NCBI GenBank assembly: GCA_002104985.1
Contig: MCGO01000050.1
Span: 124,001 to 188,000 of the forward strand
From: Rhizoclosmatium globosum
Taxonomy: Eukaryota > Chytridiomycota > Chytridiomycetes > Chytridiales > Chytriomycetaceae
Length of the DNA stretch: 64,000 nt
Reading direction: 5' to 3'
The notes under the pieces were generated by a model. The model worked only from the letters and a program-made list of their open reading frames with translations. It did not search any database and was not told the origin of the DNA. Position 1 is the first letter of the stretch; each line of letters opens with the position of its first letter. Positions 33,016 to 44,709 of the stretch are shown here, in pieces. The position numbers and the translations under genes are program-made.

Positions 33016-36000
33016 TTATTGATGCAAACTCCTTCTTGAACCTTTCATTCCATACTTTGTATCTTTGCGGAATCTCATCCATGTATCAATAAACTCTGGG
33101 GTGGGTCCCGTTGGAACAAATTCCTCCTTCTTTACTTCCTGCATGTGTCCAATCAAGTGCGTTGCTGCCTGAACTGTTGCCCAACGTGCCTTGGCTTTGT
33201 TTTCTCCTTGTCTCTGAACATACACGGCTCCATTAACCCCACCATCTCCAGTGATTCCAACAGGAGGTGGCACATGCCCAAGACTCAATAAACTCATGGT
33301 CCGAACTTTGGGAATTACAGGTCGTTCCCTTCGATTTTCCTCCTCCTCCTCCATGTCCCTTTCACCATCAATTTCCAGATCTTCAACACCTCCATCAATA
33401 GGTGATGTTTTGTGTCGCATACTACGCCGACGTCTTTTTGGCATCAATTTAGAAACTAAGCGACAAAGGACGGTGAACACAAGATTTCCTGCTGCCAATA
33501 CAATACATATAACCCATTCTTGCCAAACTAGCCCACAAGTTCCAAAAAATGCGTGACCCCACAGGATACAAACAACCTGAATAAATATGATAATAATGAG
33601 GATAATGACAAACAACTTGTTCCGGAAGAAATTCGCGAATATGTTGAGTTCTCCGTTCAGCTGCCGTGCCATGATTTCATTGGATACCTGTCGTTTAACT
33701 AAGTTTAGCTGGCGAGAGTCATCAAGAACCCAAGACGATAAACACAAACCTGAAGGAAAATAAATGTTGTGAATACCATAGAAGTCGCTCGGACGCTTGG
33801 TGTTCCTTGTGTATCCGCATATGCTCGGATTGACAAGTTTTGAGGAGGTGGGTACATTGAATCAATTCCAACCAGCAACCCCAACGTGCAAATTAGTTGA
33901 TAAATCAACTGTGTTAAGATATACTCCTTCATATGCATAGACAGCAGCGATGCGGTTCTTGCATGTGGGGGGTGCGTCAAAATATCATCGTCTGGATCAT
34001 CAGATGCCAAAGCAAGTGCTCCTAACGAATCCATAATCAAGTTCACCCACAACAGCTGCACGGTATTCAGTGGTGATGATCCCACTGTCACAGATCCTAC
34101 GAAAGTCAACACAATCGCAACAAGGTTCACTCCCAATTGGAACTGCAAGAACTTGCGGATAGAGTTGAGCACGTTACGGCCCCATCGAATAGCACACACG
34201 AGAGACACAAAATTGTCATCTAAAAGCACAATATCACTTGCGTTTCTTGCAATTTGAGTTCCTGAGATTCCCATTGCAAACCCAACATCAGCCTCCTTCA
34301 AGGCCGGCGCGTCATTGGTACCATCTCCTGTGACAGCAACGACTTCACCCATCTCTTTGAGGAGTGATACAAGTGTATGCTTATCACTTGGCGAAGAACG
34401 CGCAAGAACCTGGAGTTTCGGAATAGCAGCAAGTTTCTCTTCAACAGACATTGCACGAAACACAGGTCCTTCCAACGCGATTCCCTCGCCAAACATGATT
34501 CCACACTCACGCGCGATTTTACACGCTGTCAGGATATTATCACCCGTAACCATTCGGATCGTCAGCCCGGCTTTCTGGCATGTAGATACAGCACCAGGGA
34601 CTTCCTTGCGCAAGGGGTCCTTGATAGCTATAAGTCCGATCCAAGTCAAGTCGTGTTCGGGGCTAGCTAGAAACGTGGATTCGGCTTCAACGTTGGACAC
34701 GAGTTGGTCGGTGTTTCTGAATGCGAGGCCGATGGTTCGGAGTCCCTCACTGGCCCACATTTTGATTGTGTGCTGGATGTTGGCAATTGTTTCTGCATCT
34801 AGTGGTTGTACAGAGTTTCCGGATACTAGAATGTGGGTGCAGAGGCTGAGGATAATTTCGGAGGCTCCTTTTGAGTGTAGACGATACCTCCCAGATGAGG
34901 AGGGAGTCTTTGCGCGGGGATAAATCAAAGTGGACATTCTCTTGCGTTCAGATGAGAAGGTCCATATTCCTCCTTCCACTTTCTTGACCATTTTTCGCAC
35001 GTCTTCATAGTTGATGCCGAGCTTCTTTGTGAAAAGAAGGAGTGCACCTTCCGTAGCTGAACCAATAAACATGTCGAGACCGTTATCTCCCACTCGGATG
35101 AAACAATCACTGTTGATGCAAATTGCTTCTGCCAACAGATTACGAAGTCGGTCCTCTACCATAGCCCCGGAAAACTCAAACGAATCTGCTTCGCCAGAAC
35201 CTTCGCCATGATATGTATGACCAGTCATTTGTAACTTGACAACTGTCATTTTGTTTTCTGTGAGAGTTCCTGTCTTGTCCGTGCAGATACAAGTTGCTTC
35301 TCCCATGGTTTCGGATGCGTCCAAGTGTCGAACAAAACAGTTCTCCTTGATCATTTTGAACATGGAGAAGGCTAGAGAAATTGTGACAGCGAGTGGTAGA
35401 CCTTCAGGCACGGCAACGACAACCACTGTGATTCCAATCACAAAATACTGAGCAAGTAGAGTCATACGGTAGACAGTACCCGTTTGGACAGTGGAACCAC
35501 AGCTCAAACTGACAAGAGTCTGGTTTTGTCCCCAAGCGATAGCCCAACGGACAGTAAGTCCAAGGAACGTGGCGATCCCCGCGGCAACACCGATTTTACC
35601 GATAAGAACAGCCACCACTTTGAGCTTCATTTGCAGGACAGTTTCTTCGTTCTGGGCTTCATTCAAATGTTCTTGGATTTGACCACCAGAGGAATTCTCG
35701 CCAACACCTGTTACCAGCATTGTCCCAGTTCCTTCGCTGACTTGACAGCCCGAGAACATGAACGGTGCATTTGGGTTCTTTTTCACGGGAATGGTTTCTC
35801 CGGTTAAAGGTGATTCGTCGACAACGAGTCTGTTTCCAGACACAAAGAGACCGTCTGCTGGAATTTCATCTCCTGTGCTGATTTCCAAGATATCACCCAC
35901 AAGGACATCCCAGGAAGATATTTCATCCGTCTTTCCTCCTCGAATCACCTTCACCTTTTTGTCACTTTGCATCAACAACAGTTTTTTGAACTTTTTGTCT

Positions 36001-36902
36001 TTGCTGTAGTCATTTCCCGCTGTAACACTCAACACGAGAACGACAGCAACAACAATGACTACTCCATCAAGCCATCCGTCGGCAGGACACATAGCAGTTC
36101 CTAAGGACAAGACCAATACAGCTCCTACAATCAGAATCTTTAAGATAGGGTCCCCTACAATGGTTCCCCAGACAATTTCAAGAATCGTGTCGCTTCTAGG
36201 CAACGGGATTCTGTTGATTCCAAACAATTCAGCGCGTTTATCTCCGTCGATAGCGACCATATTTGGATTATGGTGCTTTGTAACGTTTGGGTCGTTCTTG
36301 TTTGTGCGGGGTGGGGGAGGTGGTGGTTCTGGTTCTGATCGGATATGACCCTTTTTTTCGTGACCCATTGCTATCGCCATATGGCTCTTCATTTTCAGGC
36401 GAAGTCCACGCTCGAGATCGCTTCTTAGGAGTAGAGCTACTCCTTCTACACCACCATACTGCGTGTTGAGTTGTTCGACCTGGGTTGGATTGTTTCGCCG
36501 ATCGAAGGAACATAATTCAGAGAGTTGTTCACGCGTAAGTCCGTATGTGTTTAATTTTCGACTTTGTTCTTGTTTGATGATGGCGAGTTTGTGTTGACGA
36601 AGGCTTTCGATGGTCACTTCGTCCAATTTCGGAATCGGAACAAGGGCAGTGAAAGGTTTTTCTTCTGTTTCTTCTGATTTATTGGTTGTGATGCTCGGTC
36701 GTTTGGGTTGGTCGTTTAGAACTGGATCCGCAAATGGATTGGATGGGCTTGTGAATGGATTCTCAGGAGGAAGTGTTGACATATTATAGTTCACAGGGAC
36801 TTTAACTGGAGGTAATTGTGCTGTTGTGGAGACTTTTGGCTTTGTTGGAGCTGCTCGATCTTCGTCATCAATATGATCCTCCGCATCAATTCTATCAGAC
36901 AT
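33016..36902 (-). CDS. Plasma-membrane-type (P2B) Ca2+-ATPase, copy 1
   Basis: Exons 36902-33750 and 33687-33016, 1,274 residues. The pump exports Ca2+ from the cytosol (plasma membrane or vacuole). Actuator motif LTGETIPVKK, phosphorylation site CTDKTGTLTENK, nucleotide-binding KGASEIILSLC, hinge VTGDGTNDAPALKEADVG, and ten membrane helices (for example VVVVAVPEGLPLAVTISLAF with the PEGL Ca2+ site in TM4). A long cytosolic N-terminus has two NPF motifs (ENPFTSPSNPF), suggesting EH-domain-dependent endocytosis. The C-tail (RWATVQAATHLIGHMQEVKK) is a basic amphipathic candidate autoinhibitory/calmodulin site. Tandem partner lies 178 bp upstream. Confidence 0.95.
34221..34409 (-). repeat. Near-identical DNA patch shared by the two Ca2+-ATPase genes (P-domain)
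   Basis: Matches 38267-38455 with one visible difference in about 189 nt, while flanking codons differ at many third positions. It covers the GDGTNDAP hinge. A second patch, 35314-35468, matches 39362-39516 with no visible difference (phosphorylation-site flank to TM4). Confidence 0.75.
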
Positions 36903-37080
36903 ATATGCTACAAGACTGGTGCAAGATTCCTATGCTTACATTTGTTAATGAATATATAGCTTATGATTGTTGCCACAGCTCACGTCTAGGCAGGCCTGGC
37001 GAGGATTCCGAACAGAATTGTCAGTCCAAACCAAAGAGAAATTTATTATAAAAGAATAAAAGAAACTGAAGAATTATGAC
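36903..37080. other. Intergenic spacer between the two Ca2+-ATPase genes
   Basis: 178 bp with the promoter of copy 1 and the 3' end of copy 2. A short stretch around CAGAATTGTCA (37013-37023) recurs upstream of copy 2 (near 41270-41280). It may be a shared 5' element of the duplicates. No further gene is seen. Confidence 0.45.
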
Positions 37081-40000
37081 TTAGTGCTGCAAACTCCTTC
37101 TTGACCCTTTCATTCCGAACTTTGTATCTTTGCGGAATCTCATCCATGTATCAATAAACTCTGGAGTTGGCCCTGTTGAAACAAATTCCTCCTTTTTCAC
37201 TTCTTGCATGTGTCCAATCAAGTGCGTTGCTGCCTGTACCGTAGCCCACCGAGACTTAGCTTTTCCTACGGATACGATTGAACTTCTTCTCACAGCGCCA
37301 GCAACTTCAACATTTTCAGGCGCTGTGGGTTGGGTCGGAGTTACTCGCGATGCACTCATCATACTCATAGTGCGGACTTTCGGGACCACAATGGACTCGC
37401 GTCGTCGGAATAACGTTCCATTACTATCTAATTTCTCAGGCGGAGATTCTTCATCTCCAACTGGTGATGTTTTCTTGGTATGGAACCGACGATGTTTCTT
37501 GGGCCATAATTTGGAGATAAGGCGACAAAGGACTGTAAAAACCATATTTCCCAAAGCCAATCCGAGGCAAATGACCCATTCTTGCCAAACCAAATCGCAT
37601 GTTCCAAAGAATGCATTGCCCCAAAGAATACACACGACTTGAACCACAAGGATAATAACCAGGATAATCACAAACAGCTTGTTTCGAAAAAACTTTGCAA
37701 AGACGTTTAGTTCGCCGTTGAGTTGACGCGCCATAACTTCATTAGACAACTAGAATTACCAATTAGCAAAAACGTGATTCACCACGGACTCGTACCTGAA
37801 GAAATATAAAGGTAGTAAAAACCATAGAAGTCGCACGAACACTTGGGTTCCCAGAAATGTCATGCATAGAACGAATATTGAGGTCAACAGGAGGTGGGTA
37901 AATTTGATCAATACCAAGAAGTAAACCGAGAGTGCATATCAATTGGTAAATCAGCTGCGTTGCAATGTACTCCTTCATATGTGGAGATAGAAGAGAAGCG
38001 GTCCTTGCGTGTGGGGGATGCTCAAGAATGTCGTCATCTGGATCATCAGATGCCAAAGCAAGTGCTCCTAACGAATCCATAATCAAGTTCACCCAAAGTA
38101 GTTGCACGGTATTCAGTGGAGACTCTCCAACTGTCACAGATCCTACGAAGGTCAAGACGATGGCAACAAGGTTCACACCCAACTGGAACTGCAAGAACTT
38201 TCGGATTGAGTTGAGCACGTTGCGGCCCCATCGAATAGCACACACGAGAGACACAAAGTTGTCGTCTAAAAGCACAATATCACTTGCGTTTCTTGCAATT
38301 TGAGTTCCTGAGATCCCCATTGCAAACCCAACATCAGCCTCCTTCAAGGCCGGCGCGTCATTGGTACCATCTCCTGTGACAGCAACGACTTCACCCATCT
38401 CTTTGAGGAGTGATACAAGTGTATGCTTATCACTTGGCGAAGAACGCGCAAGAACTTGGAGTTTAGGAATAACGGCAATTTTTTCTTCAATAGACATTGC
38501 TCGGAAAATGGGACCTTCCAGCGCCAACCCATCACCGTACATAATTCCACACTCACGCGCAATTTTACACGCTGTCAGGATATTGTCTCCCGTAACCATT
38601 CGGATCGTCAATCCCGCTTTTTGGCACGTGGCAACGGCTCCAGGGACTTCCTTGCGAAGGGGATCCTTGATTCCCATCAAGGCAATCCAAACCAAGTCAT
38701 GTTCTGGATTACTGTTGAATGCAGTGCCGGTGTCGATGTTTGTGATGAGTTGTTCCGTATTTCTGTATGCAAGACCGATGGTTCGGAGTCCTTCGCTGGC
38801 CCAGAGCTTGATTGTGTGTTGGATGTTGGCGATTGTTTCTGCATCTAGAGGTTGCACAACGTTACCGGATACAAGAATGTGTGTACAAAGACTGAGAATA
38901 ATTTCGGAGGCTCCTTTAGAATGTAGACGATACTTTCCAGACGTCGAAGGAGTCTTTGCGCGAGGATAAATCAGGGTCGACATTCTCTTGCGCTCAGAGG
39001 AGAACGTCCATATTCCACCATCAACCTTCTTGACCATTTTCCTAACCTCATCATACTGAACTCCAATCTTTCGGGCAAACAAAAGCAAAGCACCTTCCGT
39101 GGCTGAACCAATAAACATATCAAGACCATTTGATTCGTTAACTTTGATGAAGCAGTCGCTGTTAATGCAAATTGCCTCTGCAAGAAGATTCTTCAATCGA
39201 TCTTCAACCATTTCTGGCGCGTATTTTATCGCATCTGGTTCATTAGATCCTTCTCCGTGGTAAAATCGGCCAGCCATGTGCATCTTTACGACAGTCATTT
39301 TGTTTTCTGTAAGAGTTCCTGTCTTGTCTGTGCAGATGCATGTGGCTTCTCCCATGGTTTCAGATGCGTCCAAGTGTCGAACAAAACAGTTCTCCTTGAT
39401 CATTTTGAACATGGAGAAGGCTAGAGAAATTGTGACAGCGAGTGGTAGACCTTCAGGCACGGCAACGACAACCACTGTGATTCCAATCACAAAATACTGA
39501 GCAAGTAGAGTCATACGATAGACGGTTCCTGTTTGTACAGTTGCACCACAACTCAAACTGACAATCATTTCATCTCTTGCCCATGCAATTGCCCAACGAA
39601 CAGTAAGCCCTAGGAATGTGGCGATTCCCGCAGCAACACCGATTTTACCGATAAGAACAGCCACAACCTTGAGTTTCATTTGGAGCACAGTTTCTTCGTT
39701 TTGAGCTTCGTTCAACAGTTCCTGGATTTGACCACCAGAAGAGTTGCTTCCCACACCTGTAATAAGAATGCGCCCAGATCCTTCACTAACTTGACAACCA
39801 GAGAACAAAAACGGAGCATCTGGATTCTTCTTTACAGGAATAGTTTCTCCGGTTAATGGCGATTCGTCAATAATGAGACGGTTTCCAGACACAAAAATGC
39901 CATCTGCTGGAATTTCGTCTCCTGTGCTGACTTCCACGATATCACCAACGAGAATATCCCAGGAAGAAATTTCGTCCTTTTTGCCTCCTCGAATCACCTT

Positions 40001-40966
40001 CACCTTCTTGTCACTTTGCATCAACAACAGTTTTTTAAACTTTTTGTCTTTGCTGTAGTCATTTCCCGCTGTAACACTCAACACGAGAACGACAGCAACA
40101 ACAATGACTACTCCATCTAGCCATCCATCGGCAGGACACATGGCAGTTCCTAAGGACAAAACCAACACAGCTCCTACAATAAGAATTTTCAAGATTGGAT
40201 CTTCTACAATTGTACCCCAAATCATTTCCAAAATAGTGTCACTTCGAGGAGGAGGAATTTTGTTTAAGCCAAACACTTCAGTACGTTTCGCTGCATCCGC
40301 CGCTTGCATATTTGATGCACCTCCCCCAGAAGATTCATCAAACTTATCAGATTTCTTTGCAGCTGTAGACTGTCGTTTAGATCTGTCATCATCCTTCTGC
40401 ATCGTACTTCCTTTGCGATGAAGACTGGTTTGGTTATGTGTGGCGATCGTGTTGTGATCTTTCATCTTTAAGCGCAATCCCTTTTCTATATCACTACGAA
40501 GCAAGATGGCAACACCTTCCACTCCACCATACTGCGTGTTGAGTTGCTCCACCTGAGTAGGGTTGGTTCTCAGGTCAAAAGAGCAGATTTGAGCAAGCTC
40601 TTCAACAGTGAGTCCAAACGCGTCTGATTTTCTATTTTGTTGTTGTTTTATGGCGGCGAGTTTGTGTTGACGGATGGACTCCACGGTGTTTGCATCAAAG
40701 TTTCCTTGACCAATGACAGGCAAGACGGGTGTCACAGCAGCGCTTGCAGATCCACCGATTTGCTCTGAATCAGCAAATGGGTTTGAGAGTGGATTTAGTG
40801 CGACTGGGCTGGTGAACGGATTTTCCGCTGGATTTCCGTGATGAGGAGGCGGTGCCTTAATCGGAGGTAATGTAGTGGTTGCCGACACTGCCGGTTTAGG
40901 AGGTTCTTCGAAGACGGGTGGAGCCTCGTCTTCGATTTGATCTACAGCGTCGATGGACTCAGACAT
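37081..40966 (-). CDS. Plasma-membrane-type (P2B) Ca2+-ATPase, copy 2
   Basis: Exons 40966-37796 and 37749-37081, 1,279 residues, with the intron at the same position as in copy 1 (after FIFLQ). All catalytic motifs are intact (LTGETIPVKK, CTDKTGTLTENK, GDGTNDAP, PEGLPLAV). The N-terminus again has NPF motifs (ENPFTSP, SNPFAD) but otherwise differs, as do the loop after the second membrane pair and the C-tail between residues about 1120 and 1200. The basic RWATVQAATHLIGHMQEVKK tail is kept. Differences are concentrated in the termini, suggesting divergence in regulation or targeting rather than transport. Confidence 0.95.
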
Positions 40967-41346
40967 TGATGAGGAGAATCAAGGTGTGGCCCACTTCAGA
41001 AAGAATCAATGAGTACATATTTTAGAGGAACTTGATTGATGATAGGGCGCGTATACGAAAGATGTATGATGTGCAAAAATACTTACAGATTTCAAATACT
41101 TGTATTAACTGATCGCGTTATTCTTGTGTACTGCAAGCTTCAGAAACCAAAGCCAAGCCTATGCAGTTAAACTAAATGAGTACAACAGCGATCGGCCATC
41201 ATCCTACCTACAGAAGTTGATGGTGTGAAGGGAATGGGTCAGTGAGATTCGTCAGGCAGAAATTGTCACAGAATTGTCAATCAACACTGGGAAAAAAGAG
41301 TATGTGCACTTTCTTATACCAATTACTTTCAAAACTACATGTTTTT
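40967..41346. other. 380-bp intergenic region upstream of Ca2+-ATPase copy 2
   Basis: Holds the promoter of copy 2 and the 3' end of PNO1. I see no ORF with family features, no tRNA-like A/B boxes and no repeat beyond short AT-rich tracts. Confidence 0.6.
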
Positions 41347-42628
41347 CTAAAATCTCTCCTTCTGCCTGCTTGCAATCGTCCTCAACTTGGTATAGACTTT
41401 ACCAGGACTTGCACCCAGAATCAAACTACAAATAGCATCCCTTGCAATTCGAATATTCGCAAACCCACCCAAGATGTGAATCTTGCAATCAGCAACAACA
41501 ATACGTGTCCTTGACGCATTCTCGATTGCGTGTCTTGTGCGTCCATCCTTTCCTACGATACGTCCAATAGCACGGGACAAGTTGTCTCCATGCAGTGTTC
41601 GTACATCCTTGGTTTCAAATGTTTCGAAGAAGAGGTCATCAAGACGAATGAGTGCCATGGCGTCCTATTTTGATGCATTTAGAATGATGAATCAGGAGGA
41701 GAGGAAAGGTCAGAGGAGGATAGTGTAAAGTGTCAGGGTATTTGGTGCATTTGTCAGACATGAAAGCTGAAAGACTAATCGATAATACAGTGCATCATTC
41801 TCAGAGGGTGAGGTCCAATGACAGGATGTGGGAGAAAACAACTCACAGCAATTTCAAAACCAAGACTGAAGGCTCGAACAAAGTCGGCACCTTTTTGTAA
41901 AGCACCAGAATCGGTTGTTTCCTTGCATGTCCTGATTTCAACTGTTTTTCGCTTCACGTTCATTCGGACTTGCAAGTGTAAGTGTTCTAGAGAGGAAGAA
42001 GAAACGAATTCAGTTTATTGCCGATATATAATGGGGAAGGAGGAGCGGAGACCAGATGCACATATATGCATGGAGAGTAACCAAAAAACGCAAATCGAAA
42101 AAAAGAAAAAAAAGTTGCTTACCAACGAGAGGAGTATAGATTTTGAGCCATTCCTTTTTCAAGGGCGTTAACCGATGTGGTGGGATAGGGATAGATCGGA
42201 ATTCTTTGCCCTGAAAGAAGTACATATGGTTAGGAACCGATGACATTCAAATCAAGAAAACGTGGCAGTATTAGGGAAGTAGAAGGAAAAGAGAACATCA
42301 GGAGTATGTATATGCATCAATGAGATGGCAGTGCTATAGAATAACCATCCCAAGGTCAGGGCTTGACTCTATACTGGAAAAATCATCACACGTTCTCGAA
42401 GGCGTAAGGGAAGCCCAATAGCCACGATTGCTGGAGGGGAGGAGGGGATGGAGGACGAAGAGGAGAGGAGGAACACACCATAGGGCCAGATTGCACTCGT
42501 CGTAACACATCAAACTGAGGTTTTTGGGGTTTCTCGTCTGTACCACCCATAACAGAGTCCAAGATATCTTGCTCTTCTTGCTGATCGACAGCAGCTGGTG
42601 CATCATCCACTTCGATGGCGGTAGACAT
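41347..42628 (-). CDS. PNO1: KH-domain ribosome assembly factor PNO1/Dim2
   Basis: Exons 42628-42479, 42210-42123, 41986-41847 and 41664-41347 (231 residues). It binds pre-40S near the 3' end of 18S rRNA and works with the Nob1 nuclease and Dim1. Acidic N-terminus ([13 protein letters not shown]); the conserved [22 protein letters not shown]1-like fold ([18 protein letters not shown]); [19 protein letters not shown] helix; and a KH2 with [18 protein letters not shown] and [20 protein letters not shown]; basic tail [11 protein letters not shown]. Length fits the family (about 230-270). Introns 1 (268 nt) and 3 (182 nt) are long. Confidence 0.95.
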
Positions 42629-42995
42629 TTGGGTTGGTTGGTTGGTTGGTTTTGGCTGAAGAAAGTTGAGGGAAAAGAAAAAAACAAAAAACGGTTCAAA
42701 TTGCCTCTCTTTGCAATTGAAAAATGACCCGATCCAATCTCCCCCTTCCTTGTGAATATATAAGGAGAATTGAGCGGTAGGGAATCGTAAACAGATTTGA
42801 TATAAATGAATGCATATGGTACAAAGGTACAAAGGTTTTAAGGTCTTGGTAGATGCGTATACTAGAAAGGAATGCACAAGCCTTCCATAAAAGCATCTTT
42901 CTTATTAGTTCTTAACGATAAACGGAGAAAGGGAAAAGAAACCAGTCCACCAATCATTCTTGAAACCCACCAACCCCCAACACACCCCCAACCAA
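42629..42995. promoter_or_regulatory. 367-bp divergent intergenic region (PNO1 / membrane protein)
   Basis: Contains a (GGTT)4 tandem at about 42633-42650 next to the PNO1 start and a duplicated GTACAAAG (42819-42834). A putative TATA-like tract (TATATAAG, 42757-42764) lies 130 bp upstream of the PNO1 start on the minus strand. No gene seen. Confidence 0.45.
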
Positions 42996-44627
42996 ATGGC
43001 CAACCCAGGCATTGCCTTCGCTGCAGCTGCCGCCGCCGCTACGACCACCACCGAATCGCTCGTTGAAGTGATTGAGATCGTGACAGTGTTTGTGCCAGTC
43101 GGATCAATCCCGTCTGGTGCACACATTGTAACCCAGGCCCCGCCAGCACCGTCTTCAACCTCTTCTTCAACAGCTTCTTCAAACTCAAACTCAAACTCAA
43201 ATTCAAATGCAACATCAAATTCAAATTCAAACTTGAGCGCAAACTCGGCTCTGGTTGCAGCAATTGTGACTCCTCTTGTGCTTGTGCTTCTTGCCTTTGG
43301 TCTCCTCTGCGCCCGCGTGCTCCTCCGCAGAGTTAAACTTGCAAAGAGTGCGAAGGATGCGGCCGCTGTGAACCCTACTACCCACAATATCGATGCCTCA
43401 AACGGTAACGGAATGGATTCTGGCAACAACGCAAACAACAACAACTACTCAAACCAACCCTTCAATTCGTTTGCTCTCAATGGTGGCGGTGGTCCTGATC
43501 CTGGCGGTGGTGGTGCTGGAGGCGATTCATCCTCGGAAATGATGCTTGAACCCTCTCTTATGTATTCGAATCAGAATGTCTCATTTATATCCTCCGCTGC
43601 TAGTCAATCTTCTGCGATTCTGTCTATCAATCCTGCTCATTTCTACTTTCTGAATCCACTGTATCCCCCTCAACCACCTGCCACTGCTTCCACGGCTCCC
43701 TACGCAGCTGCATCCGCTCCTCCACTCGAAAAGGTGGATCCTGACATGGCATCTGAAACAACTTCAACCATTACTGGGTTCTTAATAGGAAACCCATGTC
43801 ATCCTGGCCGCTCCGTTAATGCAGCGAATTCAACAACACCGAATGTGACAGGAGCCCATATTTTACGATCTGAACAGCAGTTATACCTTCAACAACAGCA
43901 GCAACTCCACCAGCCACAACACTCTATTCAGCAGCTAGTGCTAGCACAACAAAGAAATGCCGGTACCCAATATCTATCCCATACCGCAGGCGGTGTGGCA
44001 ATACACCATCCTCTTCAACTACAGCACCTTCAGATTCAGGAACAACAGAAACAACAGCAGCATCAGCAAGACCCAGAATACTCACCTCTCCAATCAAACC
44101 AACAAGATCCAACAACATTAGGTTTCTTATCTTCCCTAGAACCACCACCGCCGTACCAGCGGCACACGTCAACTTCAAATAACCCAGCAACCCGTCAACA
44201 AACAACCACTACTTCATCAACTGCTTCATCAACTGCATCAACAACATCCTCCACCATAACACCCACTGCAACAACACCCACACATACATCCAACATCCAA
44301 CAACCCCTTTCAGCAGAACAATACCAATACTCAACCCCCGAAAAACAACGAGACCGAGACCTCGACGAAGGCCTTCGGATACTCGCTTCCGCACCCCCGC
44401 CGCCGTCACCGACTCGTCTCAATCAGCAGTTAGAGGTTGTGGCGAGTGCTCCGCCGTTAGAAGAGATTGATGGGGATGGTGGTGCGGGGAGGACACAGGA
44501 TTGGAGTGAAGGAGAAGGTAGGAGGAGGGGAAGGAGTGGAGAGCGACAGGCGGGTGAGGCTGGACAACAGCGACGAAGGAGGTGGAGTCTAGATGAAGCT
44601 ACGAGTGCATGGAAAATGTCGAATTAA
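42996..44627 (+). CDS. Low-complexity single-pass membrane protein, function unknown
   Basis: Single exon, 543 residues, starting MANPGIAFAAAAAA. A short N-terminal region (VEVIEIVTVFVPVGS) and a Ser/Asn repeat precede one membrane helix (ALVAAIVTPLVLVLLAFGLL, about residues 85-108). A basic stop-transfer (CARVLLRRVKLAKSAK) and a long cytosolic tail follow, rich in Gln, Pro, Ser and Thr. The tail has two near-identical VVASAPPLEE / AASAPPLEK elements and PPPPY. The layout recalls fungal wall-stress sensor or Skg6-type proteins, but no diagnostic domain is seen. The C-terminus (RRRRWSLDEATSAWK) is basic and may be a phosphosite. Start chosen at the first ATG after an open leader lacking ATG. 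Confidence 0.7.
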   Translation: MANPGIAFAAAAAAATTTTESLVEVIEIVTVFVPVGSIPSGAHIVTQAPPAPSSTSSSTASSNSNSNSNSNATSNSNSNLSANSALVAAIVTPLVLVLLAFGLLCARVLLRRVKLAKSAKDAAAVNPTTHNIDASNGNGMDSGNNANNNNYSNQPFNSFALNGGGGPDPGGGGAGGDSSSEMMLEPSLMYSNQNVSFISSAASQSSAILSINPAHFYFLNPLYPPQPPATASTAPYAAASAPPLEKVDPDMASETTSTITGFLIGNPCHPGRSVNAANSTTPNVTGAHILRSEQQLYLQQQQQLHQPQHSIQQLVLAQQRNAGTQYLSHTAGGVAIHHPLQLQHLQIQEQQKQQQHQQDPEYSPLQSNQQDPTTLGFLSSLEPPPPYQRHTSTSNNPATRQQTTTTSSTASSTASTTSSTITPTATTPTHTSNIQQPLSAEQYQYSTPEKQRDRDLDEGLRILASAPPPPSPTRLNQQLEVVASAPPLEEIDGDGGAGRTQDWSEGEGRRRGRSGERQAGEAGQQRRRRWSLDEATSAWKMSN

Positions 44628-44709
44628 AAAGAAAGACAACTTTTATTTTATAGTTTCTCAGGGAGGAGAAGGGATTGAAATAAACTCCTTTCGTTCAACA
44701 ACCAACAGG

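Noticed and set aside
36960..37040. tRNA-like arm (GTTCGGAATCC on the minus strand)
   Set aside because: No matching A box or acceptor stem could be folded, so no tRNA is called. No other tRNA or rRNA was seen in the window.
34315..38969. Equal 202-codon antisense frames at 34315-34923 and 38361-38969
   Set aside because: Both lie opposite the same Ca2+-ATPase segment and are conserved only because the sense protein is.
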